A DNA stretch of 64,000 nt from Sphingomonas guangdongensis (GCF_900199185.1 NZ_OBMI01000002.1:372001-436000), one strand, 5' to 3'. Positions 20,439-28,868 are shown, counted from the stretch's first letter. Numbers and translations: made by a program. The notes: generated by a model not told the origin, from the letters alone.

Positions 20439-21686
20439 ATGCTCTACAACGCCTATGAATTGCAGCGCTCAATGCTGGCGGGTGCGAGTGCGCTTGCGAA
20501 CATCTCCGTCGGGTTGCTCAACAATCCGGCCAACCCGTTCGCTTATTTCGGCGGGGGTCCGGTGGTCGCATCCGCTCTGGAGGTGTTCGCGCATGCCGCA
20601 GCGCCGCGCGGCAAGCCGGCGTTCGGGCTCGACCGCACCACCGTCGATGGCCGAGAGGTGCAGGTCGTCGAGGAGATCGTGCTCCAGAAGCCGTTCGGGC
20701 AGCTGAAGCACTTCCGGCGCGAGGGCGTGACGGGCGGCGAGAAGCTGCTGATCGTCGCGCCGATGTCCGGCCATTATGCGACGCTGCTGCGCGGCACGGT
20801 GGAGCGCATGCTTCCGCGCCACGACGTCTACATCACCGACTGGCGCGACGCGAAGCTGGTGCCGCTCGCCGACGGGCGCTTCGACCTGGACGATTACGTC
20901 GACTATCTGATCGCCTTTCTGGAGGCGATCGGCACCGCGAGCGTGGCGGAGGGCGGCTCCGTGCGGCCGCACGTGCTCGCGGTCTGTCAGCCGTCCGTGC
21001 CCGCTTATGCCGCCGCGGCGCTGATGAGTGCCGCGAAGCACTCGAACCGGCCCGCAACGCTCACCATGATGGGCGGGCCGATCGACACGCGCGAGGCGCC
21101 GACTGCGGTGAACACGCTCGCGACCGAGCGGCCGCACGCCTGGTTCCGTCAGAACGTCATCGCGACCGTGCCAATGACCTACCCCGGCGCAGGGCGGGAG
21201 GTATATCCGGGATTTCTCCAGCTCGCCGGGTTCATGACCATGAACCTCGGCAACCACCTGAACTCGCACTGGGAGCTATTCAAGCACCTGGTCGCCGGCG
21301 ATGGCGACAGCGCCGACGCCACCATGCGCTTCTACGACGAGTATCGTTCCGTCTGCGACATGACGGCGGAATTCTACCTTCAGACCATCGACGTTGTGTT
21401 CCAGAACCACTCGCTGCCCAAGGGCGAGATGATGCACCGCGGCACCCGCGTCGATCCCGCGGCGATCACCGACATCGCCATCCTCGCAATCGAGGGCGAG
21501 CGTGACGACATCTCGGGAGTTGGCCAGACCAAGGCGGCGCTGACGAGCTCGACCGCGCTGCCGGAGGACAAGAAGCGCTACCACATGGCGCCGGAAGTCG
21601 GCCACTATGGCATCTTCAACGGATCCAAGTGGCGCAACCGCATCGCGCCGGTCGTCGAGGAGTGGATCGCGACCCACGCGGCCTGA
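20439..21686 (+). CDS. phaZ: Intracellular polyhydroxyalkanoate depolymerase
   Basis: A 415-residue protein of the intracellular PHB depolymerase family (PhaZ, Ralstonia type), which releases hydroxybutyrate from stored polymer granules. Family segments are 'YNAYELQRSMLAGASALA' at the N-terminus, 'PMSGHYATLLRGTVERMLP', 'YITDWRDAKLVPLADGRFDLDDYV', and 'AVCQPSVPAYAAA' (about 181-193), where a Cys takes the nucleophile place. The end has 'EVGHYGIFNGSKWRNRI', holding the catalytic His. ATG 20439 is chosen over an upstream in-frame ATG because the conserved N-terminus begins there. Confidence 0.9.
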   Translation: MLYNAYELQRSMLAGASALANISVGLLNNPANPFAYFGGGPVVASALEVFAHAAAPRGKPAFGLDRTTVDGREVQVVEEIVLQKPFGQLKHFRREGVTGGEKLLIVAPMSGHYATLLRGTVERMLPRHDVYITDWRDAKLVPLADGRFDLDDYVDYLIAFLEAIGTASVAEGGSVRPHVLAVCQPSVPAYAAAALMSAAKHSNRPATLTMMGGPIDTREAPTAVNTLATERPHAWFRQNVIATVPMTYPGAGREVYPGFLQLAGFMTMNLGNHLNSHWELFKHLVAGDGDSADATMRFYDEYRSVCDMTAEFYLQTIDVVFQNHSLPKGEMMHRGTRVDPAAITDIAILAIEGERDDISGVGQTKAALTSSTALPEDKKRYHMAPEVGHYGIFNGSKWRNRIAPVVEEWIATHAA

Positions 21687-21718
21687 GTCCGTTTCAACCC
21701 GAGCATGGAGCAGCAGCA

Positions 21719-22144
21719 ATGACGACCCGCACCGCAACGGCGCGCTACGAAGGCCTGGGCAAGGAGGGGAAGGGCTTCGTCTCGACCCAGTCCACCGTGC
21801 TGCAGGACAGCCGCTACGGCTTCGGTACACGCTTCGAGAACGAACCCGGCACAAACCCGGAGGAGCTGGTCGCCGCCGCGCACGCGAGCTGCTTCACCAT
21901 GGCGTTGGCCTTTGCGCTGGCCGGTGAGGGCTATACCGCGGGCACGCTGGAGACCAAGGCGGCGGTGACGATCGACAAGGACGGCGACGGCTTCACGATC
22001 ACCAAGTCCGCGCTTGATCTGTCGGCACAGGTCGACGGCATCGACGCCGATACCTTCGCGCGCATCGCCGAGGATGCGAAGGCGGGCTGTCCGGTGTCGA
22101 AGCTGATGAACGCCGAGGTGACGCTCACCCATCGGCTGGGGTGA
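21719..22144 (+). CDS. osmC: OsmC/Ohr-family peroxidase
   Basis: A 141-residue protein. It has the two catalytic cysteines of the OsmC family: 'AAAHASCFTMALAFAL' (about residue 60) and 'DAKAGCPVSKLMNAEVTL' (about 125), and 'GTNPEELVAAAHASC', a strong OsmC signature. These dimeric enzymes reduce organic hydroperoxides. The ATG at 21719 follows a spaced purine-rich GGAGCAGCAGCA segment. It is 32 bases after phaZ on the same strand. Confidence 0.9.
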   Translation: MTTRTATARYEGLGKEGKGFVSTQSTVLQDSRYGFGTRFENEPGTNPEELVAAAHASCFTMALAFALAGEGYTAGTLETKAAVTIDKDGDGFTITKSALDLSAQVDGIDADTFARIAEDAKAGCPVSKLMNAEVTLTHRLG

Positions 22145-22148
22145 TTTC

Positions 22149-22279
22149 TGTTCGCGCAAGGACACAGAGGCGCAGAGAGGTTCTACGATCGCGCCGCGGG
22201 CGTTTCAGCCGAAGTGAGTTAGGGCGCTACGCGCAGACATTGAAAAACCTCTCTGCGCCTAAGCGGCTCTGCGCGAACA
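22149..22279. repeat. Long inverted repeat between osmC and radC
   Basis: Two nested perfect arm pairs: TGTTCGCGCA (22149-22158) with TGCGCGAACA (22270-22279), and AGGCGCAGAGAGGTT (22168-22182) with AACCTCTCTGCGCCT (22246-22260). The pair spans 131 bases between the convergent osmC and radC ends, so a bidirectional terminator or a small non-autonomous repeat are both possible. Confidence 0.8.
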
Positions 22280-22282
22280 AAA

Positions 22283-22567
22283 TCAAAGCAGACCCTTTGC
22301 GCGCAAGCTGACGTGCCCGCCTGACGCCATGATGATGTGGTCGTGGACCGCGATGTTAAGCCGCTTGCCCGCGGTGGCGATCAGGCGGGTGACGTCGATG
22401 TCCGCCTTGCTGGGCGAGGGGTCGCCCGACGGGTGGTTGTGGACCAGGATGATGGCTGCCGAGCCATAGCGGAGCGCGGCGGCGATCACTTCGCGCGTGT
22501 AGACGGGCGCCTCGTCGACGGTGCCCTCGTTCATCAGCTCGTCGCGGATCAGGATGTTGCGGGCGTT
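22283..22567 (-). pseudogene. radC: radC 3' part (JAB/MPN domain), cut off by prophage
   Basis: This holds the last 94 residues of RadC, starting inside 'LNARNILIRDELMNEGTVDE'. The JAB/MPN metal-binding motif is intact: 'VHNHPSGDPSPSKAD'. RadC-family proteins were once called DNA-repair proteins, but their role is uncertain. The 5' part lies at 59382-59777 on the far side of the prophage. The frame remains open into phage DNA up to an ATG at 22645, so a short stand-alone JAB-domain protein of about 120 residues could still be made. That ATG lies inside the divergent integrase gene. Confidence 0.93.
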
Positions 22568-22589
22568 CAGCCGAAAAGTGGTTGTATGA
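22565..22589. other. attL: radC/prophage left junction
   Basis: The GTT core (22565-22567) is shared with attR. To the left is radC. To the right is the phage half-site, with arm TGGTTGTATGA at 22579-22589, 13-23 bases from the crossover centre. The matching inverted arm is at the other junction (59358-59368). Confidence 0.88.
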
Positions 22590-22628
22590 AGGTTGTGCCC
22601 GGCCGGTAGGTCGATAGGAGCATGACCC

Positions 22629-24353
22629 ATGACCACGCTCGCCATCTGCTACCATCGCTTCTCTTCTAAAAAGCAAGACAAAGGTTCGAGTCTTGCACGA
22701 CAACGGGAAGAGACCACTGCGTTGATGGCAAAGGAGGGTTGGACGCTCGCCGAACCCTTTATCGAAGATGCGGGGCGGAGTGCGTGGAAGAGTGATCATC
22801 TTAGCGTTGGCAACCTAGGTAAGCTACGCAAGCGCATCGACGCCGGTCATTACGTAGCGGGCACGCGCATCATCGTTGAGAACCTAGATCGCCTATCACG
22901 CCAAGAATATCGAACGGCGCGACGATGGATCGAAGACGTGAACGATGCCGGGCTGATCATCGAAGTTGCCCGGCCTCGTCTTACGTTGAACGAAGATGCG
23001 ATGTCGGGCATCAACGTTGGTCCGATGTTGCAGCACCTATTTGAGAGCAAGCGGGCGAACAGCGAAGGAAACACGCGTTCTGATCGTCAGCAGGCGGTGG
23101 TTGCCAACCTAAACCAGCGCGCACGCGATGGCGTGGTGGCGACGCCATGCGCCCCCTTGTGGCTCAACGGAGAAAAGGGCGCGACGGGCTTTCAGCGGAT
23201 TGAAGACCGCGTTGCTGTGGTCAACATGATCTATGAATGGTGTGCCAGCGGTCTTGGCTACACCGGCATTACCAAGCGGCTGAACGCCACGGTGGAGCCG
23301 TGGAGCGTCGGGTGGAAGTCTGAACGGGCGCAGTGGTGCACAGCCTACGTCCGCGACATCCTCCACTCTCCGGCCGTTGAGGGCGAATACCACGTCGGCA
23401 AGGGCAGCAATCAGCCGGGCACGGGTGAAATCATCCGTGGCTACTATCCACGCATCGTGGAGGCTGACCTTGTGGAGCGTGCCCGTGCCGCCATCGCCAA
23501 GCGTCAGGGGACGGGCGGTCGGAACGCGGGGGAGGCGAAGAACCTCTTCGTCGGGGTGACGACGTGTGAGCAGTGCGGCGGCAGCGTTGGTCGGCTTGCC
23601 AGCGGGACGCGGGGGAAGAGCGGCAGCATTGGACGCGGCACCAGTTACGAATACTTCAACTGCCGCAATGCGCGCTACGGGACGTGCGCAAACAAGATGA
23701 ACTACCGCTACGACCTGATTGAGCGGGCTGCGCTGACCGAAATGCTCCACTTGGCATTGGACGATACGCACTTCGTGGTCGTTGATGACGTGGCACCGTT
23801 GAGCGCGCGAACCGCGCGGGCGCGTAAGCGGATCGAAGAGCTAGAGCACGAACAGGGCAACGTCATCGCAGTGTTGCGCAAGATGCCAGACAGTGCAGCC
23901 ATGCTGGCCGAACTCACGAAGGTGGAGGGGGAGCTTAGCCGGGCTCGGGCGGAGCTAGACACGGCACAGAGGGCACTAGATCAGGCACGTGGTCAGGTGT
24001 CACCGGACGAACACCTACGACGCGTGCAAGAGGTTCGCGATGCCATTCACGATAACGACCCGGACGTTCGCGAACAGGCGCGACGCAAGGTCCGTGATGC
24101 GATCAAGGGCATCGTTGCTCTGATGACCTTTGATCAGAAGGGCGATGGGCGTGTCACGATGATCCTGAAGGGCAACCACGTCGCTTTTGAGTTCGACCGC
24201 TCTGGCAACGTTCTGAAGCGCCACAACTACCTTGCTTGGGTCAACGCGGCCGATGAGTTCAAGCGGGAGGCTAGCGCCCGGATGGTCGGCGCGCGTGGTC
24301 AGACGGCTGATGTGGTGGCGCTCGATGACATCTTGCGCCGCGCACGCGCGTGA
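22629..24353 (+). CDS. int: Large serine recombinase (phage integrase)
   Basis: A 574-residue site-specific recombinase that joins attP and the radC attB. The resolvase domain starts 'CYHRFSSKKQDKGSSLARQ'; the YxRxS pattern puts the catalytic Ser at residue 12. 'ENLDRLSRQEYRTARRWIE' follows. A recombinase domain covers about 165-290. A zinc ribbon has 'CEQCGGSVGRLASG' and 'NCRNARYGTCANK' (about 314-357). A predicted coiled coil at about 385-450 would control direction. The ATG at 22629 lies about 60 bases from the attL core, the usual place for a serine integrase gene. Confidence 0.95.
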   Translation: MTTLAICYHRFSSKKQDKGSSLARQREETTALMAKEGWTLAEPFIEDAGRSAWKSDHLSVGNLGKLRKRIDAGHYVAGTRIIVENLDRLSRQEYRTARRWIEDVNDAGLIIEVARPRLTLNEDAMSGINVGPMLQHLFESKRANSEGNTRSDRQQAVVANLNQRARDGVVATPCAPLWLNGEKGATGFQRIEDRVAVVNMIYEWCASGLGYTGITKRLNATVEPWSVGWKSERAQWCTAYVRDILHSPAVEGEYHVGKGSNQPGTGEIIRGYYPRIVEADLVERARAAIAKRQGTGGRNAGEAKNLFVGVTTCEQCGGSVGRLASGTRGKSGSIGRGTSYEYFNCRNARYGTCANKMNYRYDLIERAALTEMLHLALDDTHFVVVDDVAPLSARTARARKRIEELEHEQGNVIAVLRKMPDSAAMLAELTKVEGELSRARAELDTAQRALDQARGQVSPDEHLRRVQEVRDAIHDNDPDVREQARRKVRDAIKGIVALMTFDQKGDGRVTMILKGNHVAFEFDRSGNVLKRHNYLAWVNAADEFKREASARMVGARGQTADVVALDDILRRARA

Positions 24354-24453
24354 TCCCGTGCCTCGACAAAGAAAATAGGTGACAGAATAGAAAAGTGTGA
24401 GACGGTCACTCCATCACCAACCGGCCCGCTCGGGCTAAGCATGGGAGTGCACG

Positions 24454-25203
24454 TTGAATGACACAGTTGCGAGACTGCAACGGACGTTCATTAGTCTAAC
24501 ACGGCGGGACATACCGGCGTATCGTTGGCCTGTTTTCTTCTTCGAAGAGAAGCTAGTCCTGAACGGATCAAAGCTGTTGAGAGGAACAGCGGTTGCAGAT
24601 ATTCCGATGCCCTTCGAGGATATGTGGCTGTCCTGCCTCATTGAGCATTCTGGTAAGGAATACCTATTCTACTTTCTTCTATCTCGTTCCGTGGATCGTC
24701 TGCATACGGCGATGATACACCACACAGATGAGGGCGAGGATATCGAGTTTATCGAAGTATATGGAGACAGTGTCGTAAAAGGCGAGCGAAGGACGGAAAT
24801 CGCCAACGAAGCGTGGTCGATTGCACAAACCCTCATCATGCATCACCTGACGACGCTGAAGGCACCCACCACTGAGCGCGTCGAAGGCATCGCCGAAGGC
24901 GTAATCCGCAACCCGCATACCCGGCGCGCCAGAGAGGCCCGTCGAGCACGCTTTATCACCGTTCGTCCGAACGCCATAACGCCCCGGACAGAGCATCAGG
25001 GCGGCGCCCACGCGTCACCGGTCGGGCACGAGCGTCGCGGGCACTGGCGGACCTACAAGACCGGGAAGCGCACGTGGGTCAGCGCGATGTCGGTCAACGG
25101 CGGCGCTGTGGAGGGCGAGACGCGCAACTACCGGGTGCTAGCGGCCACAGGCATGGTCGATGATAGCTTCGTCAAGTTGGCGGAAGGAGAGCTATCGGGC
25201 TAA
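24454..25203 (+). CDS. Hypothetical phage protein with GHWR-type C-terminus
   Basis: A 249-residue cytoplasmic protein from ATG 24454. The first 150 residues resemble no family I can name. The C-terminal part 'SPVGHERRGHWRTYKTGKRTWVS', with its His/Arg/Trp spacing, recurs in phage and prophage hypothetical proteins of alphaproteobacteria. The 5' half is AT-richer than the 3' half, which suggests a mosaic origin. It lies just downstream of the integrase, and the next gene starts close to its stop. A recombination-directionality factor is one possibility, without positive evidence. Confidence 0.6.
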   Translation: MNDTVARLQRTFISLTRRDIPAYRWPVFFFEEKLVLNGSKLLRGTAVADIPMPFEDMWLSCLIEHSGKEYLFYFLLSRSVDRLHTAMIHHTDEGEDIEFIEVYGDSVVKGERRTEIANEAWSIAQTLIMHHLTTLKAPTTERVEGIAEGVIRNPHTRRAREARRARFITVRPNAITPRTEHQGGAHASPVGHERRGHWRTYKTGKRTWVSAMSVNGGAVEGETRNYRVLAATGMVDDSFVKLAEGELSG

Positions 25204-25233
25204 GAAGTGGTCGCCACGGGGATGGGGGAAGTC

Positions 25234-26061
25234 ATGAAGGTTGCGAGATTGTTTGTTGCGTCGGTGGCGCTCTCGCTGGCAGCGTGCGGCGATAAGATCG
25301 ATACTAGTAGCCCGCAAGCTTACAGCAAGAGCATAGCAGCTATCAGTGATAACCTTCCTAACGAGAAGAAGGAAGAGTTCAGGCAGGCGATGATCGCTAT
25401 TGCATTCAACGTTGCTGATCCAACGACCGGCATGATGAGCGGTGCGACGCTCACTTCACCTCTCTTGCTAGCCGCTGCTGACAAGATCGACGGAAAGTCC
25501 GCTGACGACATCATCAAGCTTGGATACGAGACGCGTATCGGGCTTCTGGAAGCGGAAATTACGGAGAGTGCTGAAGCCGTTCAACGGCTCGACGCTGAGC
25601 GCAGGAAATACAAGGCGATATTTGACAACATTAAGATAGACTCTGCCAAATACTACATTGATGATAGCAATGAGTTCATGGCGCAGCCGACGCTGGGTTT
25701 TCGGATCACCAACAACTCAAAGACACCTATTAGCAGAATCTATCTTGCCGGAACGGTAATCTCTCCCGGTCGATCCATTCCGTGGGTGTCGGATTCTGTA
25801 AATTACGAGTTCCCCGGTGGCCTCGAAAGCGGTGAGTCGCAGCAACTCGATCTTCAGCCAAACTCGTTCGGCGAGTGGCGAGTAGGCGAGTGGTCGCGGC
25901 GTCCTGACTTGAAGCTCAAACTAGAGGTGGTGAACGTAGAAGGCGCGGATGGTCAGGCACTGTTGCAGGGCGATCCCGAGGACGTGAAATCTAAGCAAGC
26001 GGAAGTGGTTCAGCTTGAGAAGAAGCGGGACGAACTCCGCAAGAAGCTTCAGAACCAGTAG
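25234..26061 (+). CDS. Prophage-encoded lipoprotein (DUF6694-like)
   Basis: About 275 residues. From ATG 25234 it has a lipoprotein signal peptide 'VARLFVASVALSLAACGD' with the lipidated Cys near residue 18. The next 60 residues ('DTSSPQAYSKSIAAISDNLP...') look like DUF6694 lipoproteins. A coiled-coil segment follows, then a beta-rich region, and a charged helical C-terminus. Probably an envelope protein expressed from the lysogen. An ATG at 25207 would put nine residues before the signal peptide and is less likely. Confidence 0.65.
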   Translation: MKVARLFVASVALSLAACGDKIDTSSPQAYSKSIAAISDNLPNEKKEEFRQAMIAIAFNVADPTTGMMSGATLTSPLLLAAADKIDGKSADDIIKLGYETRIGLLEAEITESAEAVQRLDAERRKYKAIFDNIKIDSAKYYIDDSNEFMAQPTLGFRITNNSKTPISRIYLAGTVISPGRSIPWVSDSVNYEFPGGLESGESQQLDLQPNSFGEWRVGEWSRRPDLKLKLEVVNVEGADGQALLQGDPEDVKSKQAEVVQLEKKRDELRKKLQNQ

Positions 26062-26109
26062 CTCACACCATTTGAACTTGGCTCCCGGTCTGACGCCGGG
26101 GGGCAGGCT

Positions 26110-26394
26110 TTACCTCTTAACCGACCCGATTACATCTGACCACGTCAGCGCGAACGCTACTGCATCCACGTCATCAACGAACTCCAGCTTGCACAGACCG
26201 TCAGCAACGATGACCGACAAGACGTTTTGTATGTTGGCGCTGATCCAGCGCGCGACAGGGCTGATGTCGAGGGTCGGGTGCTTTGCAGACGATACTACGA
26301 GCGTCGCCAGCGCTACTCCGACCGCTTGCGGACTGGGCGTCGTTGCGGCGACCAATTGCCTGACCTGATGCGGAGTGATGGTCACCACAGCCAT
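26110..26394 (-). CDS. Hypothetical protein, last gene of the ATPase operon
   Basis: A 94-residue protein from ATG 26394. It has no recognisable domain; hydrophobic and charged residues alternate as in a small mixed alpha/beta fold. Its start overlaps the stop of the upstream gene by one base, so it belongs to the three-gene operon running from 28294. The operon as a whole suggests an early or replication role, but this gene itself shows none. Confidence 0.6.
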   Translation of the reverse strand: MAVVTITPHQVRQLVAATTPSPQAVGVALATLVVSSAKHPTLDISPVARWISANIQNVLSVIVADGLCKLEFVDDVDAVAFALTWSDVIGSVKR

Positions 26395-26825
26395 TACTCG
26401 GCCCCTTGTAGCTGCCTTTGACTCAACTCGTGTCTAGTCATGAACACGCTAACCGCGCCACTGTCTCTGAAGTGCAGGTTGATGCGACCATCCTTGAATG
26501 ACAGCAGTCCGAACGATTGCGCCAATGCGGCACCGATCAGGGGTCCGATCAGTTCACCCGGTGTCGGTTCGGTGACGGCTTGCTCGAACGTCGTGACGAT
26601 CAGTTCTAGATCGTCAGGACAATCCATTCTGACCGCGATCACCGTCGCTAGCAGGGCGGGCGTGAATGACAGCCACGCGGCACGCCGGTTGATCCACACG
26701 TCAGCGGTGCTGTCACTGTCGCGCACGTCGGTGACCAGTGCGGGCGGACCAGCGACACGCGTCACTAGGCTAGCGACGGTGTCGATGTAGTCACTGGTTA
26801 TCTCAGTGGAGGGGAAGGCCTTCAT
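26394..26825 (-). CDS. Hypothetical protein, middle gene of the ATPase operon
   Basis: A 143-residue protein. It begins 'MKAFPSTEITSDYIDTVASLV' and ends in a Gln-rich stretch. No family recognised. Its ATG overlaps the stop of the upstream P-loop ATPase gene as ATGA, so the two are translationally coupled, and the gene below it is coupled as well. Confidence 0.65.
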   Translation of the reverse strand: MKAFPSTEITSDYIDTVASLVTRVAGPPALVTDVRDSDSTADVWINRRAAWLSFTPALLATVIAVRMDCPDDLELIVTTFEQAVTEPTPGELIGPLIGAALAQSFGLLSFKDGRINLHFRDSGAVSVFMTRHELSQRQLQGAE

Positions 26826-28294
26826 GCCGCTTCCCCTTTCGCCTTCGCGCGGGCTTTGCGGGCGCTGACGGCGTTCTGTTCGCGGCGACGCGCGGCACGC
26901 TCAGCCACTTCCGCTTCAGTCAGTTCACGCGGCTTGCGACCACGACGCTTCTTCTGATCGTTGATCGCAACGTCAGCCTTCTCAAACGTGACCTCCACGT
27001 GATCCAGCAAGGCAAGCTGGTGAAGGAGGTAGGAGGCTTGGTCGATGTCATAGACGTAAAGGGTCACCTCCTCGGCCGAACGCGGGTCGCGAATGCTGGT
27101 GCGCGTGACGAACTGAAGGATGACTTCGAACTCGTTGGTGATGCGCCAATCTTCGGCGGTGACACCATGAACCTTGAGAAGGCCTTCGATGTTGGGGCTC
27201 GGCTTGGCGCTGTAGATCACCGCTGCTTGGTTACAGCCCGCAAACTCATTCGAACCAGCCTGCTTGATGCGGAGACGGCGTGCGGCCGGTAGCGAGGTGA
27301 ACGATGACGCGATGCTCTCATTGACTGACCAGATGAAGCGCTCTTGATCGATCCGGCTGGCGAGGTAGGAGTCAATGCGCTGAAGGTTCTCGCGTCCGCC
27401 CTCAGATGCGAAGTGAAAACGGCTGGCATTCCGGTCGCTGAAGTAGACCACGTTCACGCGGCGCTTCTCCCACACGATTGGGCGTGTGGTGCGACGGGTC
27501 ACCCACTCCAGTGCCAGACCATCAGTCTTCGCGGCTTCGTTGAGCAGCTTGTAGGTCAAGGACTCGCTGAAGCGGTTGGCGAGGATCAACACGCTAGTGA
27601 ACACCGTCACGGCGTTGAGCGTGAAGAGGGACCCCCACACCCACTGGCGAGCTTTCTTGGACCCATCATCGAACTCAACCGACTCCGTCATCTGGTCCCA
27701 ATCGGACAGGCTGCACACGACCTTGCGGTTGCCACTGGCGTGGCTCTCCAACACGCGTCCGTGAAAGGCGCGGAGGTGGCGGTGACTGTCGTCGTGGAAG
27801 AGATGGCGCGAGGTGAGCGCCTTACCGGCGCCGGTCGGTGAGACGGTGGACCAAGTCTGATAGCCGTCAAGCTCGGCAAGATCGTAGTGCTGGTGGAAGA
27901 AGGCTGCGTCACGCAGGGTGCGAACTTCTTGAATCGCCAACACGGCTGGCGTCTCATCGATGATGAGGTGCCAACCGTCGAAGTCGGTCAGGTCTGACAT
28001 CAGTAGAGCGGCGTGGCTGATGACCGCGATGATGTGGTGCTCGCCCGCGTATTTGCTCGGCAGGTATTCGACGGACTCACGAACGTTGATGCCGTCTTCG
28101 TCGCTGGAGAGCGGTTCGACCACGAGGTTGCGACCACGCTGCAACGCCGATGCGCGAACCTCACCCGCCACGGCGCGGATGGCATGGCGGCGCTCAGTAA
28201 CGAACAGGTATTTGCCCTTGAACGATATCGCATCATTAATGGCTCGAAAAGTCTTGCCGCTACCCGGCGCGGCTTCATCAACGGTTACTCGCAT
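26822..28294 (-). CDS. P-loop ATPase/helicase-like protein
   Basis: A 490-residue protein. Walker A is at the extreme N-terminus: 'DEAAPGSGKTFRAI' (about residues 7-20). 'LIIDETPAVL' around residue 110 is a Walker B/DEAH-like motif, and 'ATIFTS'-type motif III is not evident. The C-terminal 55 residues are basic: 'KKRRGRKPREL' resembles an AT hook and is followed by 'RREQNAVSARKARAKAKGEAA', which should bind nucleic acid. It is the only candidate replication or DNA-processing enzyme in the prophage. The upstream region has a CTAAATA element, a dyad and a TTAGGAG ribosome site. Confidence 0.7.
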   Translation of the reverse strand: MRVTVDEAAPGSGKTFRAINDAISFKGKYLFVTERRHAIRAVAGEVRASALQRGRNLVVEPLSSDEDGINVRESVEYLPSKYAGEHHIIAVISHAALLMSDLTDFDGWHLIIDETPAVLAIQEVRTLRDAAFFHQHYDLAELDGYQTWSTVSPTGAGKALTSRHLFHDDSHRHLRAFHGRVLESHASGNRKVVCSLSDWDQMTESVEFDDGSKKARQWVWGSLFTLNAVTVFTSVLILANRFSESLTYKLLNEAAKTDGLALEWVTRRTTRPIVWEKRRVNVVYFSDRNASRFHFASEGGRENLQRIDSYLASRIDQERFIWSVNESIASSFTSLPAARRLRIKQAGSNEFAGCNQAAVIYSAKPSPNIEGLLKVHGVTAEDWRITNEFEVILQFVTRTSIRDPRSAEEVTLYVYDIDQASYLLHQLALLDHVEVTFEKADVAINDQKKRRGRKPRELTEAEVAERAARRREQNAVSARKARAKAKGEAA

Positions 28295-28328
28295 AAGACT
28301 CCTAATCAGCGTGACGGTCTATCACCTC

Positions 28329-28335
28329 TATTTAG
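28329..28335 (-). promoter_or_regulatory. CTAAATA element upstream of the ATPase operon
   Basis: On the minus strand CTAAATAG reads toward the ATG at 28294, 34 bases away, and a Shine-Dalgarno TTAGGAG lies in between. This is the only minus-strand copy I found in the prophage next to a gene. Confidence 0.45.
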
Positions 28336-28362
28336 CAATCCTACTTGAGTCGGTGGACATTT

Positions 28363-28382
28363 GTCGAAATTGATCTTTCGAC
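28363..28382. promoter_or_regulatory. Operator-like dyad upstream of the ATPase operon
   Basis: A perfect 7-base dyad, GTCGAAA (28363-28369) and TTTCGAC (28376-28382), with a 6-base spacer. It lies about 70 bases upstream of the ATPase start, just behind the CTAAATA element, where a phage repressor or activator would be expected to bind. Confidence 0.4.
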
Positions 28383-28610
28383 GGCGTCATTCGGCGGTCT
28401 AACGGCTGTGCGTCAGCATGAATTATCTAATAAGTATCTATAGGTATTGCGTGCCTACGCGACACTGCGTGACTGAAAAACGCCTCAAGTCGGAGCGCGA
28501 CCGCTAGGGAGCAAGCGAGACGTAGAGGCCGGTCGTCACGAGCGCAGCGAGTGATCGACCTCCCTCCATGTAGACCATGATGGGCGGCTCTGCCGCGTGC
28601 TGATCACCAG

Positions 28611-28787
28611 CTACGGCGTGCCAATTAGCGGCGCGATGTTTGCGCTGGTCAACATGGCGGCGTCCCGCTGTCGCGGTCCACCGATCCACTTGCCGATCAC
28701 TCCACGAGCAAGCTCGCTCCGTTCCTCGGCTGCGTGGTTGATTTCAATCACGGACTTGGCTTCGCGCCAGATCAGGTTCTCTTGCAC
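28611..28787 (-). CDS. Possible 58-residue protein (GTG start)
   Basis: A minus-strand frame from GTG 28787 to TAG 28611 encodes a mostly helical 58-residue peptide ('VQENLIWREAKSVIE', later 'ARGVIGKWIGGPRQRDAAML'). The composition looks protein-like, with charged amphipathic helices, unlike the overlapping frames. No family is recognised and no strong ribosome site is seen. This stretch (28295-28868) otherwise holds only the CTAAATA element, the dyad at 28363 and an AT-rich segment near 28420-28450. Confidence 0.3.
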   Translation of the reverse strand: MQENLIWREAKSVIEINHAAEERSELARGVIGKWIGGPRQRDAAMLTSANIAPLIGTP

Positions 28788-28868
28788 GCATACCCGTTCA
28801 CTGAAGAGCGGGGTTTGGTTCTATCGTCCGAAGGACGGCTTAGACCGCAAGATGACGGACTATGCCGC

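Noticed and set aside
22557..22561. TTGCG shared at both junctions (22557-22561 and 59371-59375) as the recombination core
   Set aside because: It is longer than GTT, but it is not at the centre of the symmetric phage arms, while GTT is exactly central. The radC frame would also be preserved, so it is not fully excluded.
28504..28689. Minus-strand frame of 61 residues in the gap upstream of the ATPase
   Set aside because: It overlaps the better-looking 58-residue frame (28611-28787) and is rich in His/Thr/Ala without an obvious fold.
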